Source: Methylococcaceae bacterium (GTDB taxonomy: Bacteria; Pseudomonadota; Gammaproteobacteria; Methylococcales; Methylomonadaceae). From it: a stretch of 47,106 nucleotides of DNA. Location of the stretch: contig JAKIVF010000009.1 in assembly GCA_021647145.1 (NCBI GenBank), positions 1 through 47,106 of the forward strand, in the 5' to 3' direction. The notes beneath the pieces are model-generated. The model worked only from the letters and a program-made list of their open reading frames with translations. It was not told where the DNA came from and ran no database searches. Shown here piece by piece: positions 9,132 through 18,488 of this stretch (the stretch's first letter is position 1; each line of letters starts with the position of its first letter). The position numbers and the translations under genes are program-made.

Positions 9132-11390
9132 ATGAACCATAAAATAATAATTTCAATTGTTGTAGTATTCAGCACCCTTATTTCAGCTTGTACCGAAATA
9201 AAAAAAACTGAATTAGTTGCGCAACAGCAGACTATTATCTTTGATCGAAAACATTGGCAAAATCTGGCAGACCATGGATTTCCAGAGGGTTATTTAGAAT
9301 TAGGTAAAATTGCTGAATTATCAACAAATGAAAAACATTTAGCATTAAAACACTATCAACAAGCTTATGACCTAGGGTATGAACCAGCTGCTTACTATCT
9401 TGCTCGTTACTATTATAATAACCATCAAGACCCTGAGGCCATAGAGCTAGCTAAAAAGTGGACTATAATAGCCGCAAAACAAGGAAATACGGGTGCTTAT
9501 CTTCTATATGCTGATATTCAGATTTCAGATAAAAATACTACAAAAAACACCGCTTCCGCTCTACAGATTTATAGAGACTTAGCTAGTCATGGTAATGCTT
9601 CTGCTAGTACCCGCTTAGCTAAATTCTATGAAAAAGGACTCCATGTAAAAAAAGATAAAGAGAAGGCACTTGAATATTATAGACTAGCACTTAGCCAAGA
9701 AAATATTGAGTCTGAACTAGATATTGGCCGTTTTTATACTTACGGTTATGCTGTAGAGACTGATTTTAATAAAGCTGAAAATATTTTTCTCCGCTTTGCA
9801 AAATCAAACAACTCTCAGGCAGCTTATTTATTATATAAACTTTATCAACGCCAATTTATAATTGAAAAAAAACCTGTACTTAAAAAATCCTATGACTGGC
9901 TAAATATTGCTGCATACCAAGGATATATTCCTGCAAAACTGCAACAGGTTAACCTTAAACTTGCAAAAAAACCAAATAATATTGAATTAATAATTCAAGA
10001 ATTAAAAAAACTATCAAATTTAAATGAAGGTAAAGCCAGTTATCAATTAGGACGATTAATTAATACTCAAAATACTCTTTATCCTCAAAAAGAAGAGTTA
10101 AAGTATTATCAACTAGCCTATCAACAAGGCTATGAAATTTCTGCCTTTCGAATTGCTGAATATTATTTTAATCATCAAGAAAACCAACAAGATTTACTAG
10201 ATGCACAGCATTGGCAACAAATAGCAGCACAACAAAATAGTGATGACTCATTATTTCTTCAAGCACAATTTATGCTAACTGGAAGCAGTGGATGGCAGCC
10301 TAATAGCGTTAAAGCTATTGAAATTTTACAACGCTTATCTAAGCAAGGAATGAAGCTTGCAAGTAAAAAATTAGCTAAAATTTTTGAAGCAGGAATTCAT
10401 ACTGATAAAGACTTCCAGCAAGCTTTGTTTTATTTTGAACGAGCAGCTTCACAAGGTGATATCACTGCAAAGTTAAATGCTGCTGATTATTATGCGAAGG
10501 GCTTGGGCACAGAAAAAAATTGGCCTCATGCAGAAGAAATCCTCTTGCACTATGGCAATGCAGGGTACGATAAAGCAGCTTACTTACTAGCAAAAAATTA
10601 TGAACAGCAAGCAATAGCTGTTGGAGGTAAGATACCTGAGAAAGCCATTCATTGGTATCAAATTTCAGCAAAAAAAAACAATTCGTCTGCTCGGTTAAAA
10701 TTAGCAACATTAAAACTTGAAGGACAAGGTTTACCCCAAGATATTAAAAAAGCTAAAGAGGAATTATATTTTTTGTCTGAACAAGGCATCGCAGATGCAA
10801 GTTTTCTTCTAGCCGATCATTATTCTAAAATAGACCACGACGACATTCAGGCTTTGCACTTTTATCAATTGGCTTTTATTCAAGGCTCAAGAAAGCCTGT
10901 TCCTATCTTAGCTGAACTTTATCAACAAGGAAATGGAATTATAAAGCAATCAACAAGAGAGTCTTATATTAATTTAGCTAATACAGGAAATACTAATTCA
11001 GCCTATCTGTTAGGTATTCTAGATGATGCATTGTTAAAACCTAAAAGTGCACTAGTTTGGTATAAAAAAGCAGCGAATTCAGGTCATGTTGAAGCTCAAC
11101 TAGCTGTAATAAATAATTACAAAAAATCAGGAAACACCCAGGCAGCTAATGACTGGTTATTAAAAGCTGTGAAAACAAAAAACGGCATGGCTCTTTTACA
11201 ATATGGTAAAGCTTTATTTTGGGGTCAAAAAATGAAAACAGACAAAATACAGGGGTTAGCCTATGCTCTTTCTGCATCCAGACTTCATGTAAGAAATGCT
11301 GTGGCAACATCTTTATTATTTATGGAAACCCTAAATAACGTTGTAAAAATTGAGCGTGCCAATCAACTTTCTAAAACCCTTATTGATTAA
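9132..11390 (+). CDS. algK: AlgK-like outer-membrane lipoprotein with many Sel1/TPR repeats
   Basis: The lipoprotein signal MNHKIIISIVVVFSTLISAC ends in the lipobox LISAC. It is followed by roughly 17-20 Sel1-type repeats (for example LELGKIAEL, AAYYLARYYY, TRLAKFYEKG, AAYLLAKNYEQ, ARLKLATLKLEGQG). In Pseudomonas, AlgK is a lipidated TPR scaffold of about 475 residues that helps place AlgE. This protein is about 752 residues, so the repeat array is greatly expanded. An in-frame TTG at 9108 exists, but the ATG at 9132, one base after the algE stop, gives a standard lipoprotein signal. It is the last gene of the operon and converges on cydC with 14 bases between stops. Other Sel1 lipoproteins are possible; the AlgK role rests on context. 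Confidence 0.75.
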   Translation: MNHKIIISIVVVFSTLISACTEIKKTELVAQQQTIIFDRKHWQNLADHGFPEGYLELGKIAELSTNEKHLALKHYQQAYDLGYEPAAYYLARYYYNNHQDPEAIELAKKWTIIAAKQGNTGAYLLYADIQISDKNTTKNTASALQIYRDLASHGNASASTRLAKFYEKGLHVKKDKEKALEYYRLALSQENIESELDIGRFYTYGYAVETDFNKAENIFLRFAKSNNSQAAYLLYKLYQRQFIIEKKPVLKKSYDWLNIAAYQGYIPAKLQQVNLKLAKKPNNIELIIQELKKLSNLNEGKASYQLGRLINTQNTLYPQKEELKYYQLAYQQGYEISAFRIAEYYFNHQENQQDLLDAQHWQQIAAQQNSDDSLFLQAQFMLTGSSGWQPNSVKAIEILQRLSKQGMKLASKKLAKIFEAGIHTDKDFQQALFYFERAASQGDITAKLNAADYYAKGLGTEKNWPHAEEILLHYGNAGYDKAAYLLAKNYEQQAIAVGGKIPEKAIHWYQISAKKNNSSARLKLATLKLEGQGLPQDIKKAKEELYFLSEQGIADASFLLADHYSKIDHDDIQALHFYQLAFIQGSRKPVPILAELYQQGNGIIKQSTRESYINLANTGNTNSAYLLGILDDALLKPKSALVWYKKAANSGHVEAQLAVINNYKKSGNTQAANDWLLKAVKTKNGMALLQYGKALFWGQKMKTDKIQGLAYALSASRLHVRNAVATSLLFMETLNNVVKIERANQLSKTLID

Positions 11391-11404
11391 CAGTTTATTA
11401 TTTT

Positions 11405-13078
11405 TTAAATTATTCTGCCGTTTTTAATCCTATAGATATTATCGACCAACCTTAGTCCTGCCCTTCGATGAGTCACCATGATGAGTGTTTTATTCTGGAC
11501 TATTTTTTCTAAAGCACTCAACACATCATTTTCCGTTTCTTTATCAAGTCCCTCGGTTGGCTCATCCAGTAGCAGTATAGGTGAATTTTTTAAATACACT
11601 CTCGCTAAAGCAATTCTTCTCCCCTCCCCTCCAGAAACTTTTACCCCATTTTCTCCTACCCATGTATTTAATCCATTAGGCAATCGCCTAATATATGGCT
11701 CCAGCCCTGCTAATTTTATAGCCTGCGTAATCTCAAGATCTGATGCACTTGGTTTTGCAATCAATAAATTTTCTTTTATTGTTGCAGTAAATAATTGAGT
11801 ACGTTGAGATAAGACGGAAAACCGAGCCATCAATTTATCTGAGAAAAACCGTTTATAATCTATTCCAGCATAGCTAATACACCCTATTTGTGGGTCATAA
11901 AAACGCATGATCATTTGTAATAATGTTGTCTTCCCTGCCCCACTACTCCCAACAATTGCAATTTTACTTCCATAAGGAATTGTTAAATTTATATCATTTA
12001 AAATCCAATCAGAATCTTCTGCATAACGAAAACTCAGTTGAGTAATTTTTATATCACCATTTTTAGGAACACTAACCTGTTTAATAGGCTCTGTAATCGT
12101 AGGTTTTAAACCGCTGACTCTTAAGATTCTATTTGCAGCTATTTGCATTTTAGGTAACAATTGCATTGCTGATGTTAAAGGTGTTACTAACTCAAATACG
12201 ACTAAAACACAAAAACTAAGCATCGCAAATTCTGCCCCAGAAACCTTCCCTTGCTGATATAAGTTACTCCCTAGCGTTAGACAAGCCAGTAGAGTGAATT
12301 GAGATAATATTAAAATAATTGTTGATGCATAAGCCTCTAATTTATTCTGTTCTACTTGTGTTTTCAATAGCTGCTCAGAAACACCTGTTAATTTATTTTT
12401 GTACCGAGTGTATGCATTAAAAGAATTTAACTCTGCAATCCCTTGTAATATTTCAACCTGTCCTATCTTAAAATTCGCAGATTGTTCAACAATTTTTTTT
12501 GCACAGTCTTGCCCCAACCGATTAAACATCAATGGAACCAAAATACCTGAAATTAATAACATGATAAAAACAAAAATACTGATTTGGATTGAATAACAGG
12601 CAAGAAAAAAAATCACAGCACCTCCCCCAACTATTCCAACAAATACTGGGGAACATAGTCTGAGATACACGTCATCTAAGATATCAATTTCCCGAGTAAT
12701 TCCATTCAAGAGCTCAGCACTTCGCTGCATTGATAACCGACCGGGAGATAAGGGTATAAGTTTGGCAAAAAACCAACACCGTATTTCTGCCAATACTCTA
12801 AAGGTAGCTTCATGCGTTACAATTCGCTCAGCATATCGACCAAATGTACGAGTTATGGCTAAAGCACGTATTTCAGCGGCGGGTTGCATAAAATTAAATG
12901 CAATCGCCACACCATCAGGAGCCAGAAGTCCTGCAATTGCAGAAGATGTAATAAACCAGCCAGAAAGTGTAAGCAGTGAAATTGAGGCTAATGAAGTTAA
13001 TAAAGCTAAAAAAACACCTAATATTAACCAAGTTCTGTACGGTGTAAATAATTTTAAAAAAAACAATAAATCATTCAT
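11405..13078 (-). CDS. cydC: Thiol reductant ABC exporter subunit CydC
   Basis: One half of the CydDC heterodimer, which exports cysteine/glutathione to the periplasm and is needed to assemble cytochrome bd. The N-terminal half has six membrane helices. The C-terminal ATPase has Walker A (VGSSGAGKTTL), signature (VSGGEGRRIALAR) and Walker B (LLLDEPTEGLD). It has 557 residues (E. coli CydC 573). Its ATG overlaps the cydD stop by one base (TAATG), so the two are translationally coupled. No cydAB genes are nearby. Confidence 0.88.
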   Translation of the reverse strand: MNDLLFFLKLFTPYRTWLILGVFLALLTSLASISLLTLSGWFITSSAIAGLLAPDGVAIAFNFMQPAAEIRALAITRTFGRYAERIVTHEATFRVLAEIRCWFFAKLIPLSPGRLSMQRSAELLNGITREIDILDDVYLRLCSPVFVGIVGGGAVIFFLACYSIQISIFVFIMLLISGILVPLMFNRLGQDCAKKIVEQSANFKIGQVEILQGIAELNSFNAYTRYKNKLTGVSEQLLKTQVEQNKLEAYASTIILILSQFTLLACLTLGSNLYQQGKVSGAEFAMLSFCVLVVFELVTPLTSAMQLLPKMQIAANRILRVSGLKPTITEPIKQVSVPKNGDIKITQLSFRYAEDSDWILNDINLTIPYGSKIAIVGSSGAGKTTLLQMIMRFYDPQIGCISYAGIDYKRFFSDKLMARFSVLSQRTQLFTATIKENLLIAKPSASDLEITQAIKLAGLEPYIRRLPNGLNTWVGENGVKVSGGEGRRIALARVYLKNSPILLLDEPTEGLDKETENDVLSALEKIVQNKTLIMVTHRRAGLRLVDNIYRIKNGRII

Positions 13079-14772
13079 TATAAATATATTATGCGTCCCA
13101 TTCTTTCTATCACCAACGGGTCATGACTGGCTATAATAAGCGTTTTATCAATAAACAAACTTTCAATCTTATCTAATAGCTTGATTTTATTTTCCTCATC
13201 TAAATGAGCTGTGGGTTCATCTAATAACATTATTGGTGCATCTTTAAGAAATGCTCGCGCTAAAGCTATCCGTTGTATTTGCCCACCTGACAAACCATAG
13301 CCATTTTCTCCTACCAAGGTTAATAAACCATTTTCAAATTCTTTGCTGTACTCTGTTACACCCGCTGTATCGGCGGCAATATTAATTTGATGTTGTGTGA
13401 TACCAGAATTTAACAAACTAATATTTTCTCGAATCGTTGCATAAAAGATTATCGCTTGCTGACCTGCCCAAGCAATATTTTTTGCCGCAACATGTTGATT
13501 TACATTTTTACCCTTAATCAAAATACTTCCACTAGTTAGACTCTCAAACCCCAGCAATAAATTAAATAGGGTGGTTTTTCCAACACCAGATTCTCCTACA
13601 ATAGCTATTTTTTCCCCAGTTCTTATTTGTAGGCTCAATGATTTAATCACTTCTTTTTGCTGGTACGATTTACTTACCTCTATAAATTCAATACAAAACT
13701 CTGAGTTATTGATACGTTCATCATCATTAGTTTCAAAATAAGGTTGTTGCAATATCGTTAATATATGGTCTGTCGCGCCTAGTGCTGCTGCCTTATCATG
13801 ATAAAAAACCGCTAATTGTTTTAATGGCTGAAAAAACTCAGGGGCAAGCAGCAGTACAAACAAGGCTTCTTGCAAAGTTATGTCAATTGCAGGACCAAAA
13901 CGGACTAAACCCAATAATCCGAGTCCAACATAAACAGCTACTAATGCTACCGCAACCGCGCTAAAAAACTCCAATACCGCAGAAGATAAAAAGGCTATTC
14001 GTAAGACTTCCATAGTTTTTTCTCGAAAGCTAGTAGATATATCGCTAACCTTGAGAAGCTCCGCTTCTGCTTGGCCAAAGATTTTTAATGTAGTTAAGCC
14101 TTGAATACGATCAAGAAAATAACCACTCATCCTTGACATTGCTAAAAATTGATTGCGTTGAGCTGATGCGGCCCCCATTCCAATTAAAGCCATAAATACT
14201 GGAATTAAAGGCCCAGTAACTAAAAAAATAACAGCTACAATCCAATTAACCGGCATAACAACTGCTATCATAATGATCGGTAATATACTGACTATAATTT
14301 GCTGAGGTAGATAGCGAGAAAAGTATTTCTCTAATGACTCTGTATGTTCCAATGTTGCAGCAGATAATTCACCGCTATGGTGTTGTTTAACGAAAACAGG
14401 ACCTAATATTGAAAATTTATCTAACAACTCTTCACGTACGGTACGTTTGATTTTGACTGCAACTTTAAAGCCAAGGGTTTGTGCAAAATAATTAGAAAGA
14501 CTACGAAAAATAAAAACTAGACTTAGTAAAATAAAATATATTTTTAACTCTATCCAAGGCTGATTTTCAATAATTAAATGATGAAAAATAAAAGCTAATA
14601 AAGCAGATTGAATAATAATCAAACAACCATTAAATATACCAACTAGAGCGACTGCATTAATAAGTCGAGAAACATCTTTTTTTTTGGATTTTAACCATTC
14701 GAGACACTCTTTTTCTCTACTTTTATTTTCATCATAAGCTATATGATTATCTTTCTGCGAAAATGCCTTCAA
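13078..14772 (-). CDS. cydD: Thiol reductant ABC exporter subunit CydD
   Basis: Partner of CydC, 564 residues (E. coli CydD 588). A short basic cytoplasmic N-terminus is followed by six membrane helices, then an ATPase domain with Walker A (VGESGVGKTTL), signature (LSGGQIQRIALAR) and Walker B (MLLDEPTAHLD). The start must be TTG at 14772, because no Met occurs before the first membrane helix. It is the first gene of the two-gene operon and is divergent from ppnN; the 282-base gap should hold both promoters. CydD and CydC are assigned by order and overall resemblance; each alone could be mistaken for another type-I ABC exporter. Confidence 0.88.
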   Translation of the reverse strand: MKAFSQKDNHIAYDENKSREKECLEWLKSKKKDVSRLINAVALVGIFNGCLIIIQSALLAFIFHHLIIENQPWIELKIYFILLSLVFIFRSLSNYFAQTLGFKVAVKIKRTVREELLDKFSILGPVFVKQHHSGELSAATLEHTESLEKYFSRYLPQQIIVSILPIIMIAVVMPVNWIVAVIFLVTGPLIPVFMALIGMGAASAQRNQFLAMSRMSGYFLDRIQGLTTLKIFGQAEAELLKVSDISTSFREKTMEVLRIAFLSSAVLEFFSAVAVALVAVYVGLGLLGLVRFGPAIDITLQEALFVLLLAPEFFQPLKQLAVFYHDKAAALGATDHILTILQQPYFETNDDERINNSEFCIEFIEVSKSYQQKEVIKSLSLQIRTGEKIAIVGESGVGKTTLFNLLLGFESLTSGSILIKGKNVNQHVAAKNIAWAGQQAIIFYATIRENISLLNSGITQHQINIAADTAGVTEYSKEFENGLLTLVGENGYGLSGGQIQRIALARAFLKDAPIMLLDEPTAHLDEENKIKLLDKIESLFIDKTLIIASHDPLVIERMGRIIYL

Positions 14773-15054
14773 TTTATCTGTCCACTAAAATTCATTGTTC
14801 TTATAAATTTAAAACTATTTGTAATTTTCAATTAAGGGTACCTCTATTTTTAAATAACAACCTGATTATGAATTCACTTACTGGTCTTAGCAACCTCAAT
14901 TTAAAATCTCCTTAGAATAAGCTTTAACTATTCAACAATTAAGGAAAAATTCATTTTCTATATTCTCAAAATACTGTATCTTTGTTTTCGAATTAGTTTT
15001 ATTCAAATGAGTATACTCACCAAGTCATTTATTCTCTAAAATAATCGAAACAAA

Positions 15055-16425
15055 ATGAAAGAATCAACTGTAAATGCAACAATATCTCCTGATGGCCATT
15101 TGGCCATTTTATCTAAAATAGAGGTCAATAAACTTCTTGATACTAGTCAAGGCGGTTTATATCAGCTACTGCACAGTTGTTCATTAGCTGTTCTCAACTG
15201 TGGTAGTCATTCGGATGATGGGAAAGAATTATTAGAACAATACAGTCATTTTTCTATTAAAGTCATAGAAGAAGAACGAGGTATTCAATTAGTCATTCAA
15301 GGTGCACCGACTAGTGCCTTTGTTGATGGAAAGATAATTAAAGGTATTAAAGAACATTTATTTTCGGTATTAAGAGATCTGATTTATTTAAGTGATGAAA
15401 TTAATGACAACCCCAAGTTAAATCTAAAAAATTCTGAAGGTATTAGTAATGCGGTTTTTCATATCCTTCGCAATGCCAATATCTTTAATCAGCAAACTGA
15501 GCCAAAACTTGTTGTTTGCTGGGGTGGACATTCGATTTCACGCAAAGAATATAACTACACTAAAGATATTGGTTATCAAATTGGTTTAAGAGGCATGAAT
15601 ATCTGTACTGGTTGCGGCCCTGGTGCAATGAAAGGCCCTATGAAGGGCGCAACTATAGGTCATGCAAAACAACGAGTTTCTGATGGACATTATATTGGAT
15701 TAACCGAACCCGGTATTGTTGCAGCAGAATCACCCAATCCAATTGTAAATGACTTGGTAATTTTGCCTGATATTGAAAAACGCTTAGAAGCTTTTGTTCG
15801 GACTGGGCATGGGATTATTGTGTTCCCTGGTGGAGCAGGAACAGCAGAAGAAATTTTATATTTACTCGGAATTCTTCTACATCCAGACAATACAGAAATA
15901 CCATTTCCATTAATCTTTACTGGACCTAAATGTTCAGAAGATTATTTTATTACGTTAAATCAGTTTATCGGTGACACCTTAGGGTTTAAGGCTCAACAAC
16001 GCTACAAAATTATTATTGATGATTCCGCACGGGTTGCCAGAGAAATGAAAGTCGGTATAAAGCAAGTTAAAGAATTTAGAAAAAATAAAAATGATGCATA
16101 CTACTTTAATTGGTCTTTGAAAATCACGTCTGAATTTCAACAGCCCTTTAAACCAACCCATCAAAATATGGCAAGTTTAAAATTATATAAAAGTCTGGAA
16201 TGCCACCAATTGGCCGCTAATTTACGTAAAGTCTTTTCCGGAATTGTTGCAGGAAATGTAAAAGATGAAGGTATTCGATCAATAGAAAAACATGGTCTGT
16301 TTGAAATTACTGGGGATATTGAGATTATGGATCCAGTTAACCGTTTATTAAGCTCTTTTGTAGACCAAAAACGAATGAAGTTACCTGGCACAACTTACGT
16401 TCCTTGTTACAGAATTATTAAATAA
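15055..16425 (+). CDS. ppnN: Pyrimidine/purine nucleotide 5'-monophosphate nucleosidase PpnN
   Basis: Cytosolic enzyme of the LOG family that splits nucleotide monophosphates into base and ribose 5-phosphate; the E. coli homologue (YgdH) is controlled by (p)ppGpp. The length (456 residues) matches the family (454). The lysine-decarboxylase-like fold shows GCGPGAMKGPMKGA at 186-199 and the PGGxGTxxE motif as PGGAGTAEE at 258-266. The N-terminal domain of about 145 residues and the C-terminal domain after about 350 are both present, as in full-length PpnN rather than short LOG proteins. It is probably monocistronic. Confidence 0.92.
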   Translation: MKESTVNATISPDGHLAILSKIEVNKLLDTSQGGLYQLLHSCSLAVLNCGSHSDDGKELLEQYSHFSIKVIEEERGIQLVIQGAPTSAFVDGKIIKGIKEHLFSVLRDLIYLSDEINDNPKLNLKNSEGISNAVFHILRNANIFNQQTEPKLVVCWGGHSISRKEYNYTKDIGYQIGLRGMNICTGCGPGAMKGPMKGATIGHAKQRVSDGHYIGLTEPGIVAAESPNPIVNDLVILPDIEKRLEAFVRTGHGIIVFPGGAGTAEEILYLLGILLHPDNTEIPFPLIFTGPKCSEDYFITLNQFIGDTLGFKAQQRYKIIIDDSARVAREMKVGIKQVKEFRKNKNDAYYFNWSLKITSEFQQPFKPTHQNMASLKLYKSLECHQLAANLRKVFSGIVAGNVKDEGIRSIEKHGLFEITGDIEIMDPVNRLLSSFVDQKRMKLPGTTYVPCYRIIK

Positions 16426-16527
16426 AATACTTACATAAAAAACTTAAAAAAGTAGATTTTTGTTAGCTGACAGATTATTATATAATTCTTCCTATCCTTC
16501 CTATCCTTCCTTCATATCCTCTACCCA

Positions 16528-18126
16528 TTGAAATATTTTTTTTGTTTTAATAAAGGCATTACTAGCACCCAACTTATTATATTTGTCTCAATATTTTTGA
16601 TACTCTTTGGTAATATTGCTTTCTTTTCAAATATTGAAAAAGTATATGCTGTCAACCTGAAAAACATTGGTTTTCTTACCTCCCTAACACTTGGGTTTAC
16701 AGGGGTTATTATCCTTGTCTTATCGTTAGTTTGTTTTCGATATACGATAAAACCCATCATCATCATAATATTACTTTTATCGTCTTTTGCTAGCTACTTT
16801 ATGGATAGCTATAACATAGTAATTGATGATGATATGATCCACAACATTATTAGTACAGACATTGCTGAATCATTAGATTTACTCTGCCTTAAACTGGTTT
16901 TATATGTAGTTTTTTTAGGTATTATCCCTTCTTTTTTTATCTACAAAAGCAAAATTATTTTTAAGTCGGGCTGGCAGGAATTTTTTTCAAGGTCAAAATT
17001 ATTTAGCTTTATCTTGATTAGTATTTTTGCGTTAGTTCTAATTTTCAGTGATTTTTATAGTTCATTTTTCAGGGAACATAAACCGCTTAGATACTATGCA
17101 AACCCAAGTTACTATATTTTTTCTACAGGAAAATATATAAGTAGCCTATTTAAGTCAAAGACCCTTCCCTTTAAAAATATTGGCTTACAAGCAAAAACAT
17201 CGACACTAGACAAAGACAGGGAGCTGATTATTTTTGTGGTTGGTGAAACTGCAAGAGCCGACAGGTTCTCTTTGAATGGGTATACTAGAGAAACGAATCC
17301 ATTGTTAAAAAAAGAAGCTGTTGTTAGTTTTACCAACTTTTGGAGTTGTGGTACCTCAACAGCGAAGTCTGTCCCATGTATGTTTTCAAATTATAATTCG
17401 TCAGACTATAACAAAGAATTAATTCATACTACTGATAATTCTTTAGATATTTTACAACATGCGGGAGTTAATGTTCTTTGGTTAGATAATAATTCTGACT
17501 CAAAAGGTGTTGCAGATAGAGTTCTATACCAAAGCTATAAAAATCCTGAAACTAATCCTATTTGTGACGACGAATGCAGAGATGTTGGTATGCTAATAAA
17601 CCTTCAAAACTATATAGATAAACATTCTCAAGGGGATATATTCATTGTTTTACACCAAATGGGTAATCACGGGCCTGCTTATTACAAGCGTTACCCAGCT
17701 GAATTTGAAAAATTCACCCCTGTTTGTGAAACCAACCAGTTAGAAGACTGCAGCATAGAAGAAATTAATAACGCCTATGATAATGCTATTTTATATACTG
17801 ATTTCTTTCTATCCAAAGTAATTGAGCTTCTTAAAAACAATCAAGACAAATTTGAAGCCGCCATGTTTTATGTAAGTGACCATGGAGAATCTTTGGGAGA
17901 ATCAGGAATATATCTACATGGACTTCCAAATTTTGTTGCGCCCGATACTCAGAGGCATGTACCTGCTATTCTTTGGACTTCTGAAAATTTTGATGAAATT
18001 GACATGAAAAAACTTTATAAAAATCGCAATACTAAATACTCTCACGATAATATTTTCCATACAATTCTGAGTTTTGTTGAAATTGAAGTACCTGAATTTG
18101 ATAAGTCTATGGCTATTATTAAATAA
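16528..18126 (+). CDS. Phosphoethanolamine transferase (EptA-like, sulfatase fold)
   Basis: Inner-membrane enzyme that moves phosphoethanolamine from phosphatidylethanolamine to lipid A or another surface glycan. Five hydrophobic helices lie within residues 12-175, followed by a periplasmic alkaline-phosphatase-type domain. VVGETARADRF puts the nucleophile at T241, SCGTSTAKSVPCMF is the conserved disulfide-bearing segment, and SDHGESLGE supplies metal ligands. It has 532 residues (EptA about 547). The start is TTG at 16528; there is no ribosome binding site and no nearby ATG. EptA, EptB and EptC share these motifs, so the acceptor is unknown. Confidence 0.85.
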   Translation: MKYFFCFNKGITSTQLIIFVSIFLILFGNIAFFSNIEKVYAVNLKNIGFLTSLTLGFTGVIILVLSLVCFRYTIKPIIIIILLLSSFASYFMDSYNIVIDDDMIHNIISTDIAESLDLLCLKLVLYVVFLGIIPSFFIYKSKIIFKSGWQEFFSRSKLFSFILISIFALVLIFSDFYSSFFREHKPLRYYANPSYYIFSTGKYISSLFKSKTLPFKNIGLQAKTSTLDKDRELIIFVVGETARADRFSLNGYTRETNPLLKKEAVVSFTNFWSCGTSTAKSVPCMFSNYNSSDYNKELIHTTDNSLDILQHAGVNVLWLDNNSDSKGVADRVLYQSYKNPETNPICDDECRDVGMLINLQNYIDKHSQGDIFIVLHQMGNHGPAYYKRYPAEFEKFTPVCETNQLEDCSIEEINNAYDNAILYTDFFLSKVIELLKNNQDKFEAAMFYVSDHGESLGESGIYLHGLPNFVAPDTQRHVPAILWTSENFDEIDMKKLYKNRNTKYSHDNIFHTILSFVEIEVPEFDKSMAIIK

Positions 18127-18160
18127 TCTCTCTATTTAGCTTATAAGTAAGTATCTATCT

Positions 18161-18348
18161 AAGTACCCAAGTAAAATTAATTTAATAGTTTTACGTAGGT
18201 TTTTTCTATTCAAGGCGTAAAAATAGGCACATAGGGAAGCTACGCAACTTTTTTAAAACGAAGAAGAGGATAAAAAGGATTAGAAAAACTTTAGCGATTC
18301 TTATGCTTTGTACAAGCAAAACTGTTAAATTAATTTTACTTAGGTATT
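18161..18348. repeat. MITE-like element with 31-base terminal inverted repeats
   Basis: The left arm (18161-18192) and right arm (18318-18348) are inverted copies matching at 28 of 31 positions, around a non-coding core of about 125 bases. The arms share the core AAGTAAAATTAATTTAA. No target-site duplication is obvious. It fills most of the 362-base gap between the eptA-like gene and the squalene monooxygenase gene. As the two genes converge, the structure could also act as a bidirectional terminator. Confidence 0.6.
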
Positions 18349-18488
18349 GATAACTATTCTAACAATTTTGCAAAAGATTATCCTCAGATTCAACTAGCAC
18401 ATGGGTTTATATGATATAGAAGAGTATTCAAAAGAAAAATACCAAGGCGTTACGTAGAAATGGGCGTGTGTAGCACAGACTACAAAAT

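Noticed and set aside
11478..13136. Plus-strand ORFs over cydC (11478-11798, 12399-12596, 12762-13136)
   Set aside because: Antisense shadows of a clear ABC transporter gene, with Ser/Ile-rich make-up typical of reverse frames.
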